From: an uncultured Ferrovibrio sp. | GTDB taxonomy: Bacteria > Pseudomonadota > Alphaproteobacteria > Ferrovibrionales > Ferrovibrionaceae | NCBI RefSeq assembly: GCF_937960835.1 | Contig: NZ_CALGPC010000010.1 | Coordinates: forward strand, 1 to 64,000 | DNA length: 64,000 nucleotides | Reading direction: 5' to 3' | Part shown: one piece after another, positions 1-7,554 of the stretch | How positions within the stretch are numbered: the first letter of the stretch is position 1 | Layout of the letters: each line of letters begins with the position of its first letter | The notes under the pieces: generated by a model | Databases searched by the model: none | Seen by the model: only the letters and a program-made list of their open reading frames with translations | Told to the model about the DNA's origin: nothing | Program-made: the position numbers and the translations under genes

Positions 1-74
1 TCGGAGCGGCGGGATTTGAACCCACGACCCCCAGTCCCCCAGACTGATGCGCTACCAGGCTGCGCTACGCTCCG
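1..74 (-). tRNA. tRNA-Pro (anticodon GGG)
   Basis: Read on the minus strand the segment folds as a full cloverleaf. The seven-base acceptor stem CGGAGCG pairs with its complement near the window start, the T-loop reads TTCAAAT, and the anticodon loop CTGGGGG has GGG at the centre. The discriminator A is base 1, so any encoded CCA lies outside the window. A second proline tRNA (TGG) lies at about 53.3 kb. Confidence 0.95.
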
Positions 75-290
75 ACCGGGCTATAAGACCGGCAGCCGGA
101 TACGCAGGCGGCGGGTCTCAAGCGGCGCGCACTATAGCCATGCCGCCCCCCTTTTCGCAACCGCGCCAAGTGCTTGGACATCATCGGATGCAGAGATTTT
201 AGGGGCTGCGTTCCGGCGGGCGATCAGCGTAGTGAGGAATGCTGACGATCGCTGCCAGCGCACGTCCACTTCCAGGCTTAACTCTTTGAT

Positions 291-806
291 CTAGCGGATT
301 TGCCGGGCAATGATGTCGGCGTGGATCGCTTCCAGATCCTTCAGGCAGGTTTTGATCGCCTGCTTGAGGTTCCCCATGTCGTTCAAAAGGTCGAAGGGCA
401 TGCCGATCTGGCGGCTTTCGGCGGCCTGTTTGCTGGCTGCGGGCCGGATGGCCTCAGCGGCGGCCTTGGGGTCGGTCTTGGCGCGCGCCTTGACGGCCTT
501 GGCCAAGCCCCCTTCCCGCAGCAGCTTCTGCACACCGCGGATCGTATAGCCGTGGTCATGCAAGAGGGCGCGGATCTCGGTCAGTAGCGCGATATCCTCG
601 GCGCGGTAGTAACGGCGCCCGCCGCTGCGCTTTACCGGCTTGATCTGATGGAATTTCTTTTCCCAGAACCGCAGAACATGCTGCGGAAGATTGAGCTGCT
701 CGGCGACCTCGCCGATGGTGCGGAAGGCGCCTTCAGTCTTGGTGCGGGCGGGCTTCTTGGCCGCCGCGGATGTCGCGAGATTCCGTTCCGTTGCTCGTTC
801 CACCAT
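291..806 (-). CDS. MerR family transcriptional regulator
   Basis: About 171 residues. Residues 25-100 form a MerR-type winged helix: an RTIGEVAEQL helix, then LRFWEKKF, the wing GGRRYYR, and a segment ending RGVQKLLREGG. The rest is a low-complexity linker and a short C-terminal helix, with no cysteine cluster or recognisable ligand domain. It is the last gene of the plsX-fabH-ihfA run, 17 bases after ihfA, where a MerR gene of unknown target is common in alphaproteobacteria. Start taken at the ATG; a GTG one codon upstream is possible. The regulated genes cannot be read from the sequence. Confidence 0.85.
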   Translation of the reverse strand: MVERATERNLATSAAAKKPARTKTEGAFRTIGEVAEQLNLPQHVLRFWEKKFHQIKPVKRSGGRRYYRAEDIALLTEIRALLHDHGYTIRGVQKLLREGGLAKAVKARAKTDPKAAAEAIRPAASKQAAESRQIGMPFDLLNDMGNLKQAIKTCLKDLEAIHADIIARQIR

Positions 807-823
807 CACCTAACGCTGCTCGG

Positions 824-1162
824 TTAGGCCGGCTTGCTCTGCTGCTGCTGTTGTGCCGTAGCCGCATGCATGCCGGCGTTGATCTTTTCTTTCAGCACAT
901 GGCTGGCGCGGAAAACCAGCACTTTGCGCGGATCGATCGGCACTTCCTGGCCGGTCTTGGGATTGCGTCCCATGCGGCCGCCCTTCGAGCGGACCTGAAA
1001 GGTACCAAAGGAGGAGATTTTGACCATATGGTCGGCGATCAGGCTGTCGATAATCTCGTTCAGCACCGTCTCGACCAACTGCGCAGACTCGCTACGCGAC
1101 AGCCCGACCTCCTGATAGATCGCTTCGCTGAGTTGAGCCCGCGTCAAGGTGTTCCCGGCCAT
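824..1162 (-). CDS. ihfA: Integration host factor subunit alpha
   Basis: About 112 residues of the HU/IHF fold: N-terminal helices (LTRAQLSEAIYQEVGLSRSE), the core FGTFQVRSKGGRMGRNPKTG, and the minor-groove-inserting arm containing RNPKTG followed by P. With IHF-beta, encoded elsewhere, it bends DNA at specific sites in recombination and transcription. The family usually ends at about 100 residues; here a short tail with a run of five glutamines (QQQQQSKPA) follows. ATG chosen because an AGGGGGCG ribosome site lies about 8 bases upstream; a GTG two codons earlier is possible. Confidence 0.93.
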   Translation of the reverse strand: MAGNTLTRAQLSEAIYQEVGLSRSESAQLVETVLNEIIDSLIADHMVKISSFGTFQVRSKGGRMGRNPKTGQEVPIDPRKVLVFRASHVLKEKINAGMHAATAQQQQQSKPA

Positions 1163-1319
1163 AACCACCGCCCCCTTTTTACGAATTTTATAGCCGCGAC
1201 GCTAACTTATGGGCGGCCGGGCGTCAATAAGACGTTGGCCGAATCGATAGTCAAAATCGCAAGGTTAGGTCAGGAAATTCTACTGCGGGACGAAGTTCGG
1301 CGAGCCGCCCGGCCCGGCC

Positions 1320-2291
1320 TTACCAGCGGACCAGGGCGCTGCCCCAGGTGAAGCCGCCGCCCATGGCTTCCATCAGGACCACCTGGCCCTGCTTGATCCG
1401 GCCGTCGGCCACGGCCTCGGCAAGGGCCAGCGGCACGGAGGCGGCCGAGGTATTGCCATGGTGGCCCACGGTCAGCACCACCTGGTCGGTGCCCAGGCCC
1501 AGCTTGCGGGCAGTGCCGTCGATGATGCGCTTGTTGGCCTGGTGCGGCACCAGCCAGTCGATCTCGGACGGCTGCATGTTCACCGCGGCCAGTGTTTCCT
1601 TGACCACATCGGCAAGATTGACGACGGCGTGGCGGAAGACCTCTTTGCCCAGCATGCGCAGGTGGCCGGTGGTCTGAGTGCTGGACGGCCCGCCATCGAC
1701 ATAGAGAAGGTCGTGATAGCGGCCATCGGAATGAAGATGCGTCGTCAGCACGCCGCGGTCGGTGTTGTCGCCCTTGCCCTCTTCCGCCTTCAGAACTAGC
1801 GCGCCGGCGCCATCGGCGAACAGCACGCAGGTGGTGCGGTCAGTCCAGTCGAGGATGCGCGAAAACGTCTCGGCGCCGATCACCAAAGCTGCGCGCGCTT
1901 GGCCGGCCTTGATGAAGTTGTCCGCCGTAGCCAGCGCGTAGACGAAGCCGGAGCAGACAGCCTGCACGTCGAAGGCAAAGCCATGCGTCATGCCAAGGCC
2001 GGCCTGCACGCGGCAGGCGGTGGCGGGAAAAGTTTCATCCGGCGTTGCCGTGGCGAGGACGATTAGGTCGATATCGTCCGCCGTCATGCCGGCATGCTTC
2101 AGCGCAGCCTTGGCGGCATTGAGTGCGAGGTCGGAGGTTTTTTCGTCATCGGCGGCGATATGACGCTGCCGGATGCCGGTGCGCTCGACGATCCATTCGT
2201 CCGATGTGTCGACTATCTTCGCCAGGTCGGCATTCGTCAGCACACGCGCCGGCAGATAGCTGCCGCAACCGACGACGACGGACCGGATCAT
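1320..2291 (-). CDS. fabH: 3-oxoacyl-ACP synthase III (KAS III)
   Basis: 323 residues, normal for FabH. It condenses acetyl-CoA (or another short primer) with malonyl-ACP to start type II fatty acid synthesis in the cytoplasm. The catalytic triad is visible: Cys113 in AVCSGF, His in PHQANKR and Asn in GHHGNTS. The start ATG overlaps the plsX stop as ATGA and a GAGG site lies just upstream, so translational coupling with plsX is likely. Confidence 0.97.
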   Translation of the reverse strand: MIRSVVVGCGSYLPARVLTNADLAKIVDTSDEWIVERTGIRQRHIAADDEKTSDLALNAAKAALKHAGMTADDIDLIVLATATPDETFPATACRVQAGLGMTHGFAFDVQAVCSGFVYALATADNFIKAGQARAALVIGAETFSRILDWTDRTTCVLFADGAGALVLKAEEGKGDNTDRGVLTTHLHSDGRYHDLLYVDGGPSSTQTTGHLRMLGKEVFRHAVVNLADVVKETLAAVNMQPSEIDWLVPHQANKRIIDGTARKLGLGTDQVVLTVGHHGNTSAASVPLALAEAVADGRIKQGQVVLMEAMGGGFTWGSALVRW

Positions 2292-3379
2292 GATATCCTC
2301 GCACTGGCATCTACTGGGACGTCGGAAGCCGCAGCGGCCACCTGACGCGTGGCCAACGATTCGGCAAAGGCGCCGGAGAAGTCGGCCTTGATTCGATCGA
2401 TCAGGCGATCCTGCGCCATGTCGATGGCGACTTCCAGTGCCGCGCCAAAGCCGACGTCATCCGTACCGCCATGGCTTTTGACGACGATGCCGTTCAAGCC
2501 CAAAAGCACGCCGCCGTTGTAAAAGCGCGGATCCATGCGGTCGCGCAGCATCGACAGGCCGGCACTGGCGAACAGATAGCCGATCTTGGTGAAGATCGAG
2601 CGCTGGAAGGCGGCGCGCAGCAGCACAGCCATCAGCTTTGCCGTTCCCTCGGCAGTCTTCAGCGCGATATTGCCAGTAAAGCCATCGGTGACGATGACGT
2701 CAGTCTCGCCCTTGGTGATGTCGTCACCCTCGACGAAGCCGACAAATTCGAAAGGCGGGTTTTCGACCGCGCGCAGCAGCTCGGCCGCGGCGCGGACCTC
2801 ATCGTGGCCTTTGACGTCCTCGACACCAACATTTAACAGACCGACGCGCGGGCGATGGCGGCCAAGTGCCGAATGCGCCAGGTTGGCGCCCATCACCGCG
2901 AACTGCACCAGGTTCTTGGCATCACATTCCACATTCGCGCCGAGATCCAGAACGACGGTCTCGCCCTTCATGGTCGGCAGGAACGAGGCGATGGCGGGAC
3001 GCTCGATGCCCGGCAGCGTGCGCAGCACGAATTTCGCCATCGCCATCAGCGCGCCGGTATTGCCGGCGGAAAGGACGGCCTGAGCTTCGCCATTGGCTAC
3101 GGCATCGATCGCCAAGCGCATGCTGGTATTGCGCCCGCGCCGCAGCGCCTGGCTCGGCTTATCGTCGCCGGCGACCTTCTCCGCCGTGTGGCGAAGTTCG
3201 CAGCGATCCTTGAGCACGGGATAACGACGCAGCAACGGTTCCACCTGTCCGGCATCGCCGAACATGAGGAACTTCGTCTGCGGAAAACGCGGAAGTGTAG
3301 CTGCCGCGCCCTTGATCACCATGTCCGGGGCATGGTCCCCGCCCATGGCATCGAGCGCGATGGTCAAGGCCGCGGTCAC
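2288..3379 (-). CDS. plsX: Phosphate acyltransferase PlsX
   Basis: 363 residues. PlsX converts acyl-ACP to acyl-phosphate for the first acylation of glycerol-3-phosphate. Family signatures include the start IALDAMGGDHAP, the SAGNTGALMA loop, the LDLGANVECDAKNLVQFA stretch and DGFTGNIALKTAEG. It starts at GTG with an AAGG site upstream and overlaps fabH by four bases. Its place between rpmF and fabH is the conserved bacterial arrangement joining phospholipid and fatty acid initiation. Confidence 0.96.
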   Translation of the reverse strand: MTAALTIALDAMGGDHAPDMVIKGAAATLPRFPQTKFLMFGDAGQVEPLLRRYPVLKDRCELRHTAEKVAGDDKPSQALRRGRNTSMRLAIDAVANGEAQAVLSAGNTGALMAMAKFVLRTLPGIERPAIASFLPTMKGETVVLDLGANVECDAKNLVQFAVMGANLAHSALGRHRPRVGLLNVGVEDVKGHDEVRAAAELLRAVENPPFEFVGFVEGDDITKGETDVIVTDGFTGNIALKTAEGTAKLMAVLLRAAFQRSIFTKIGYLFASAGLSMLRDRMDPRFYNGGVLLGLNGIVVKSHGGTDDVGFGAALEVAIDMAQDRLIDRIKADFSGAFAESLATRQVAAAASDVPVDASARIS

Positions 3380-3416
3380 CCCGTTGCCCTTACCCGCTCA
3401 GACATGCCTGAGGGAC

Positions 3417-3602
3417 TCAGGCGGCAGCGGTTTTCGCGATCACCTCGCGGCCGTCATAATGGCCGCAGGCGCCACAAACATGGTGCGGGCGCTTCAGCTC
3501 GCCGCAATTGGAGCATTCCACATAGGCGCTCGGCTTCAGCGCTTCATGCGAACGGCCCATATCGCGCTTCGACTTGGACTTCTTCTTCTTCGGAACAGCC
3601 AT
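3417..3602 (-). CDS. rpmF: 50S ribosomal protein L32
   Basis: 61 residues beginning AVPKKKKSKSKRDMGRSH, the usual basic N-terminus of bacterial L32. Two CxxC pairs (CSNCGE and CGACGH) form the zinc ribbon, so this is the zinc-binding form. It lies between yceD and plsX as in most proteobacteria. Confidence 0.97.
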   Translation of the reverse strand: MAVPKKKKSKSKRDMGRSHEALKPSAYVECSNCGELKRPHHVCGACGHYDGREVIAKTAAA

Positions 3603-3716
3603 GACACGTCTCTCTCACTAATCACGCGATGCGGTGCGCTGTCGCGTCCACCCGCCTCTGCCTAAAAATCCCCGCCTATATACTCTCGGCGCGCCCAGGG
3701 ACCAAGCGCTTTCGCC

Positions 3717-4295
3717 TCAATCATTTTTCCCCGTCTTCAACTTCGCCAGCACGGCGAAAGGACTGACCTTGGCGCCCCCATCGTCATCGGGTCGATAGCC
3801 TTCTGGCAACCCGGCACCCGGTTTGCGCGGATAGGGATCCAGCGCCAGAGCCAAGGCTTCCGCCACCACCGCCCCGGCATCGATGCCCCCGTTGACCAGC
3901 GGGTCGGGCGGATCGTCGGCGTCGGGATCGAGCCATTCCGCCTCTTCATCATCGTCCGTCTGCACGGCGGCAGCCTTCTCGACCACCTCCGGCGGGGCGA
4001 AAAGCCGTTGAAAACTCTCCGCAACCTGCTGCCGGACCGGGTCCAGCGACACGACGCAGGTCTGCTCAACTTCCGCCGCCAGCTGCCCCGTCAGCCGATA
4101 ATGACCGGCCAGCACCGGGTCCGGGAAAACCCGCAAATCTGCCGACAGCGAAAGCACCGCGGGGATCCGGAAGCGGCGGGCCAAAGCCTCGCGCTCTGCC
4201 GGATTCGCGACCAGATGCAGATCGGTACCTTCCGGACCGATCCGGTCGACCTGCACCAAGTGACTGAATTCGTTGCCAGGTGTGCCCTTCGACAC
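3717..4295 (-). CDS. yceD: YceD/DUF177 family protein
   Basis: About 192 residues. The family is recognised by an EFSHLVQVDRI start, a beta-rich centre with the conserved cysteine segment EQTCVVSLDPVRQQV, and an acidic second half (DDDEEAEWLDPDADDPPDP). The family always lies upstream of rpmF and is linked in other bacteria to 23S rRNA or ribosome assembly; this copy's function is inferred. The start is GTG at 4295 because a GGAGG lies five bases upstream; the longer reading from 4346 lacks such a site. Confidence 0.85.
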   Translation of the reverse strand: MSKGTPGNEFSHLVQVDRIGPEGTDLHLVANPAEREALARRFRIPAVLSLSADLRVFPDPVLAGHYRLTGQLAAEVEQTCVVSLDPVRQQVAESFQRLFAPPEVVEKAAAVQTDDDEEAEWLDPDADDPPDPLVNGGIDAGAVVAEALALALDPYPRKPGAGLPEGYRPDDDGGAKVSPFAVLAKLKTGKND

Positions 4296-4382
4296 GGGAA
4301 CCTCCGGGACCCCTGCGGCCGTCAAGGCGGCGGAACATAGGGGCAAGCCGCCCCGGGGTCAACCGCTTCGGCTCTTATCCGG

Positions 4383-4928
4383 TCAGGCCTGGGGCACCGG
4401 AAAAGTGGGATTTCCGGCTAGCAGCTCCTGGGGCGGCTGCGCAGCCAGGGCAGCATCGGCCTGCCGCATATAGGCCGCCATGGCGGAGACCGCCGGCGGG
4501 GTCGGCTGCTGGGTACCGTAGAGGTTCCGGCCCAGGGCAGCCGTCAGGGCTTCCTCCGTGCCGGCCTTGAGCGCCGCCTCATAGGCGTCGGCCCGGCCGT
4601 AGAACGCCTGCCCCATGGCTTTAACCTTCTTCCCGACGCTGAGATCCCCAACCCCGATTTCCCGCAGGCTGCTGTCCATATCGGCAAATAGCAGGTCGAA
4701 CAGGGCCTGGCTGAGCTTGCGCCCCTCCTCCCCGATTTGGCCCAGCCGGCGCATGACCAGGATGGCATGCAGCACGATCATGTCGAAACGGCCATCCAGG
4801 CTGTCCGGAACCGAGAGGTGGCTGTAGAAGACCGGCTGGCGGGCCTGCGCTACGATCCGGTTGTAAAGCGCCACCGCCTGCTCCGGCGGCTGATTTCGAC
4901 TAAAAAATGAAAAAAGCGATTTAAGCAT
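4383..4928 (-). CDS. Ubiquinol-cytochrome c chaperone family protein (CBP3/UQCC1-like)
   Basis: About 181 residues, start MLKSLFSFFSRN. Family features include LYNRIVAQARQPVFYS near residue 20, a central FDMIVLHAILVMRRL helix, then FDLLFADMDSSLREIGVGDLSVGKKVKAM and a C-terminal YGRADAYEAAL segment. In mitochondria CBP3 helps assemble cytochrome b; the alphaproteobacterial homologue sits beside yceD as here and probably aids bc1-complex biogenesis (inference). The longer frame to 5036 would run into divergent bamE, so the internal ATG is preferred. Confidence 0.85.
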   Translation of the reverse strand: MLKSLFSFFSRNQPPEQAVALYNRIVAQARQPVFYSHLSVPDSLDGRFDMIVLHAILVMRRLGQIGEEGRKLSQALFDLLFADMDSSLREIGVGDLSVGKKVKAMGQAFYGRADAYEAALKAGTEEALTAALGRNLYGTQQPTPPAVSAMAAYMRQADAALAAQPPQELLAGNPTFPVPQA

Positions 4929-5021
4929 CCAAGGGAATTCAGAGTTCGGAGGGATCGAGGCTAATTTGCCTTTACAGGGCGGGAAAGATAATATGCGTCT
5001 CACTTTATAGCGAGTCTCTGC

Positions 5022-5504
5022 ATGCCGTTTCGCCACACCGCTGCGGTTATCGCCGCCGTCCTGTTTTCGATGATCGCCGCCTGCGCGCCGCGCCAGGATT
5101 ATCGTGGCGCGAGCATCGATGAGGACAAGCTGAACCTGATCACGGTCGGTGAGACGACCGAGCCTCAGGTTGGCGCGCTGCTGGGATCTCCGTCAACGAC
5201 GTCAACCTTCCCCGAATGGGGTACGACCTACTACTACATTTCCAGCGAGACCGAGGCTGTTGCGTTCCTGGCACCGGAGCTGATCGACCAGCAGGTCCTC
5301 GCCATTTCCTTCGACAAGGAAGGCAAGGTGCGCGAGATCAAGCGCTACGGCCTGAAGGATGGCAAGCAGATTGCCTTCGTCGAACGCGAGACGCCGACGC
5401 GCGGAAAAGAGCTGACCTTCCTGGAGCAGCTGTTCGGCAATCTTGGTCGATTCAACAGCAATGCCGGCGGCGCCACCGGCTCTACGGGCGGCTACCGCCC
5501 CTAA
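5022..5504 (+). CDS. bamE: Outer membrane assembly lipoprotein BamE (SmpA/OmlA family)
   Basis: 160 residues. The N-terminus is a lipoprotein signal with lipobox IAAC at residues 18-21, so the protein is probably anchored to the outer membrane facing the periplasm. The SmpA/OmlA core follows: LNLITVGETTEPQVGALLGSPS, then a WGTTYYYIS strand and ISFDKEGKVREI. BamE belongs to the BAM complex that inserts beta-barrel proteins. A glycine/serine-rich tail ends the protein. Its stop codon shares a CTAA tetranucleotide with convergent cobT. Confidence 0.92.
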   Translation: MPFRHTAAVIAAVLFSMIAACAPRQDYRGASIDEDKLNLITVGETTEPQVGALLGSPSTTSTFPEWGTTYYYISSETEAVAFLAPELIDQQVLAISFDKEGKVREIKRYGLKDGKQIAFVERETPTRGKELTFLEQLFGNLGRFNSNAGGATGSTGGYRP

Positions 5505-6523
5505 CCCGCCTTATTGCTAACCTGCGCTTCCGCGAAGGTCGCCATCCCTTCATGGCAGGCGACTGCTGCCTTAAGGGTTCCAAGCGCCACCGCAGCGCCT
5601 GAGCCTTCTCCTAAGCGCATGCCCAGATCGAGCAGCGGGCGATGGCCGAGATGTTCCAGCAGCCGCCGATGACCGGGCTCTGCAGATACATGGGCGGCCA
5701 GGCAATGCTTCAGGCCATCTGGCGCCAGCCGGGCGAGGACCGCCGCGGCAGCGCCGGTGACAAAGCCGTCCAGCAAGACCGGTATCGAACGAAGCCGCGC
5801 GGCTAAGGTCGCCCCAAAGAGTGCGGCCAATTCGCGCCCGCCGACGCAACGAAGCGCTTCCAACGGATCCGTCAGGGCCTTGCCATGGAAAGCCAGCGCG
5901 GCGTCGACCACGGCAATCTTGTTTTCCAATGCAGATCCGTGGACGCCTGTGCCACTCCCCACCCAGTCACGCGCATTGCCGCCGAACAACGCGGCAGCCA
6001 GAGCGGCGGCAGCCGTCGTATTGCCAATTCCCATTTCGCCGATCAGGACGAGATCGCTCGCCTCGGGTACAGCAGCCGCGCCGGCGTTGACCGCCGCAAG
6101 GCATTCCGCCTCGCTCATCGCAGGCGCCGTTGTGAAGTCCTTTGTCGGCTTGTCGAGGTCGAGCGATGAGACGGAGAGCTGCGCGCCGTGGAGCCTGGCG
6201 AGCTGATTGATCGCGGCGCCGCCGTTCTGGAAGTTCGCCACCATCTGCGCTGTGACTTCCGCCGGAAATGCCGAGACGCCGCGCGCCGTGACACCATGGT
6301 TGCCAGCGAAGATCAGGATATGGGTTTGATCGAGGCGAGGCCGGGGTCTCTTCTGCCAACCGGCGAGATGCAGAACGCATTCCTCCAACCGGGCCAGCGA
6401 GCCTAGCGGCTTGGTCAGTTCGGCATCGCGGGCGCGGGCCTCTGCGATGGCAGCCTGCGCAACGTCGGGCAGTTGTGCTGTGGCGTTGCGTATTGCCGCA
6501 AAGCTTGAGAAAACGATCGCCAT
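5501..6523 (-). CDS. cobT: Nicotinate-nucleotide--dimethylbenzimidazole phosphoribosyltransferase
   Basis: About 340 residues. CobT makes alpha-ribazole phosphate, the lower-ligand precursor of cobalamin. Family motifs: TKPLGSLARLEE, the IFAGNHGVTARGVSAFP loop, GGAAINQLARLHGA, the GEMGIGNTTAAAAL motif, and a C-terminal LGMRLGEGSGAAVAL with the conserved glutamate. The frame is open to 6979, but ATG at 6523 has a GAGGAGGGG site upstream and gives the usual length. It diverges from cobS, so the two final steps of cobalamin assembly share a 78-base intergenic region. Confidence 0.95.
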   Translation of the reverse strand: MAIVFSSFAAIRNATAQLPDVAQAAIAEARARDAELTKPLGSLARLEECVLHLAGWQKRPRPRLDQTHILIFAGNHGVTARGVSAFPAEVTAQMVANFQNGGAAINQLARLHGAQLSVSSLDLDKPTKDFTTAPAMSEAECLAAVNAGAAAVPEASDLVLIGEMGIGNTTAAAALAAALFGGNARDWVGSGTGVHGSALENKIAVVDAALAFHGKALTDPLEALRCVGGRELAALFGATLAARLRSIPVLLDGFVTGAAAAVLARLAPDGLKHCLAAHVSAEPGHRRLLEHLGHRPLLDLGMRLGEGSGAAVALGTLKAAVACHEGMATFAEAQVSNKAG

Positions 6524-6601
6524 TGCCCCTCCTCGCCCTAGCTTCGCCGGCTGGGACGAGCGTGCTATAAGACAGCCTAGTCCTGACCGCAATGCATCCT
6601 C

Positions 6602-7483
6602 ATGGCCAATTCTGACGACGATCAAGCCAGTGACAACGCTCCGGGGCAGGATGCTCCTGATCAGAATATTCCTGGCGGTTTCAACTTTCTGAACGATCTC
6701 CGGTTGGCCTTTCTGCTGTTGACCCGGATCCCGGTCGTATCGCGAGGCCAGATGCTGATGGGCCAAGCCGCGCGGGCGGCATGGGCTTTTCCAATCGTAG
6801 GTGTCGTCGTGGGAGCGGCTGGCGGGCTGGTTTTTCTGGGCGCCAATCATCTTGGGATCGGACTTGCCGGCGCCACGTTGCTGGCGATCAGTGTGCAGGT
6901 TCTGATCACCGGCGCTTTGCATGAGGACGGCCTGGCCGATACCGCCGATGGTTTTGGCGGCGGCCGTGATCGTGAGCAAAAGCTGGCGATCATGCGTGAC
7001 AGCCGCATCGGCACTTATGGCGTCGTGGCACTCATGCTTGCATTCGGTCTGCGCTTCAGCGCCATCAATGAATTGGCGAATAGCCTCATCTCAACCTCCG
7101 ACGAATACGATCAGACTGTCAGTAATACGAGCGCCGTCGCCGTGACCCTGATTGCCGCCGGCGCGTTGTCCCGGGTGGCCATGGCGGCGGTCTGGTATTT
7201 GCTGCCACCGGCCAGATCGGATGGATTGGCGCTCTCATGCGGCAAGATTCCGTTGGCATCCGTTATCGCAGCCGGTCTGGTTTCTAGCCTCGTCACATTC
7301 GGGCTGCTGGATGGCGAAAGCTGGGGCGTGACGATCGCGGCTGTGGCAGTGGCCGCTTTCTTCATGTATGCCCTGGCCAAACGGCAGATCGGCGGACATA
7401 CGGGCGATGTGCTGGGCGCTACCCAGCAGATTGCAGAGATCGCTGCTTTGCTGGCGATCAGCGCCGTGACCGTGGCGATATAG
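6602..7483 (+). CDS. cobS: Adenosylcobinamide-GDP ribazoletransferase (cobalamin synthase)
   Basis: 293 residues, an integral inner-membrane enzyme that joins adenosylcobinamide-GDP with alpha-ribazole (phosphate). Diagnostic motifs are FLTRIPV-like residues near 40 and the catalytic block GALHEDGLADTADGFGGG followed by REQKLAIMRDSRIGTYG. About six hydrophobic segments follow. The first 25 residues are hydrophilic and Asp/Gln-rich, a little longer than usual. No cobalamin riboswitch is recognisable in the short gap to cobT. Confidence 0.95.
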   Translation: MANSDDDQASDNAPGQDAPDQNIPGGFNFLNDLRLAFLLLTRIPVVSRGQMLMGQAARAAWAFPIVGVVVGAAGGLVFLGANHLGIGLAGATLLAISVQVLITGALHEDGLADTADGFGGGRDREQKLAIMRDSRIGTYGVVALMLAFGLRFSAINELANSLISTSDEYDQTVSNTSAVAVTLIAAGALSRVAMAAVWYLLPPARSDGLALSCGKIPLASVIAAGLVSSLVTFGLLDGESWGVTIAAVAVAAFFMYALAKRQIGGHTGDVLGATQQIAEIAALLAISAVTVAI

Positions 7484-7506
7484 CCAGTCAAGAATAGCCA
7501 TAGAAA

Positions 7507-7530
7507 AAGGGCCGGATGGCTCCGGCCCTT
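7507..7530 (-). terminator. Rho-independent terminator downstream of hppA
   Basis: A perfect ten-base stem AAGGGCCGGA / TCCGGCCCTT with a four-base loop. On the minus strand it is followed by a run of five T, fitting the end of hppA. On the plus strand the tail is TTCTCTAATT, so it may also act weakly for cobS. Confidence 0.8.
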
Positions 7531-7554
7531 CTCTAATTACTTCAAGTGCGCTGC

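Noticed and set aside
16..294. 92-residue plus-strand frame at the window start
   Set aside because: It begins inside tRNA-Pro on the opposite strand and has no ribosome site or family pattern.
6524..6601. Possible cobalamin riboswitch between cobT and cobS
   Set aside because: The 78-base gap is too short and lacks the B12-box sequence.
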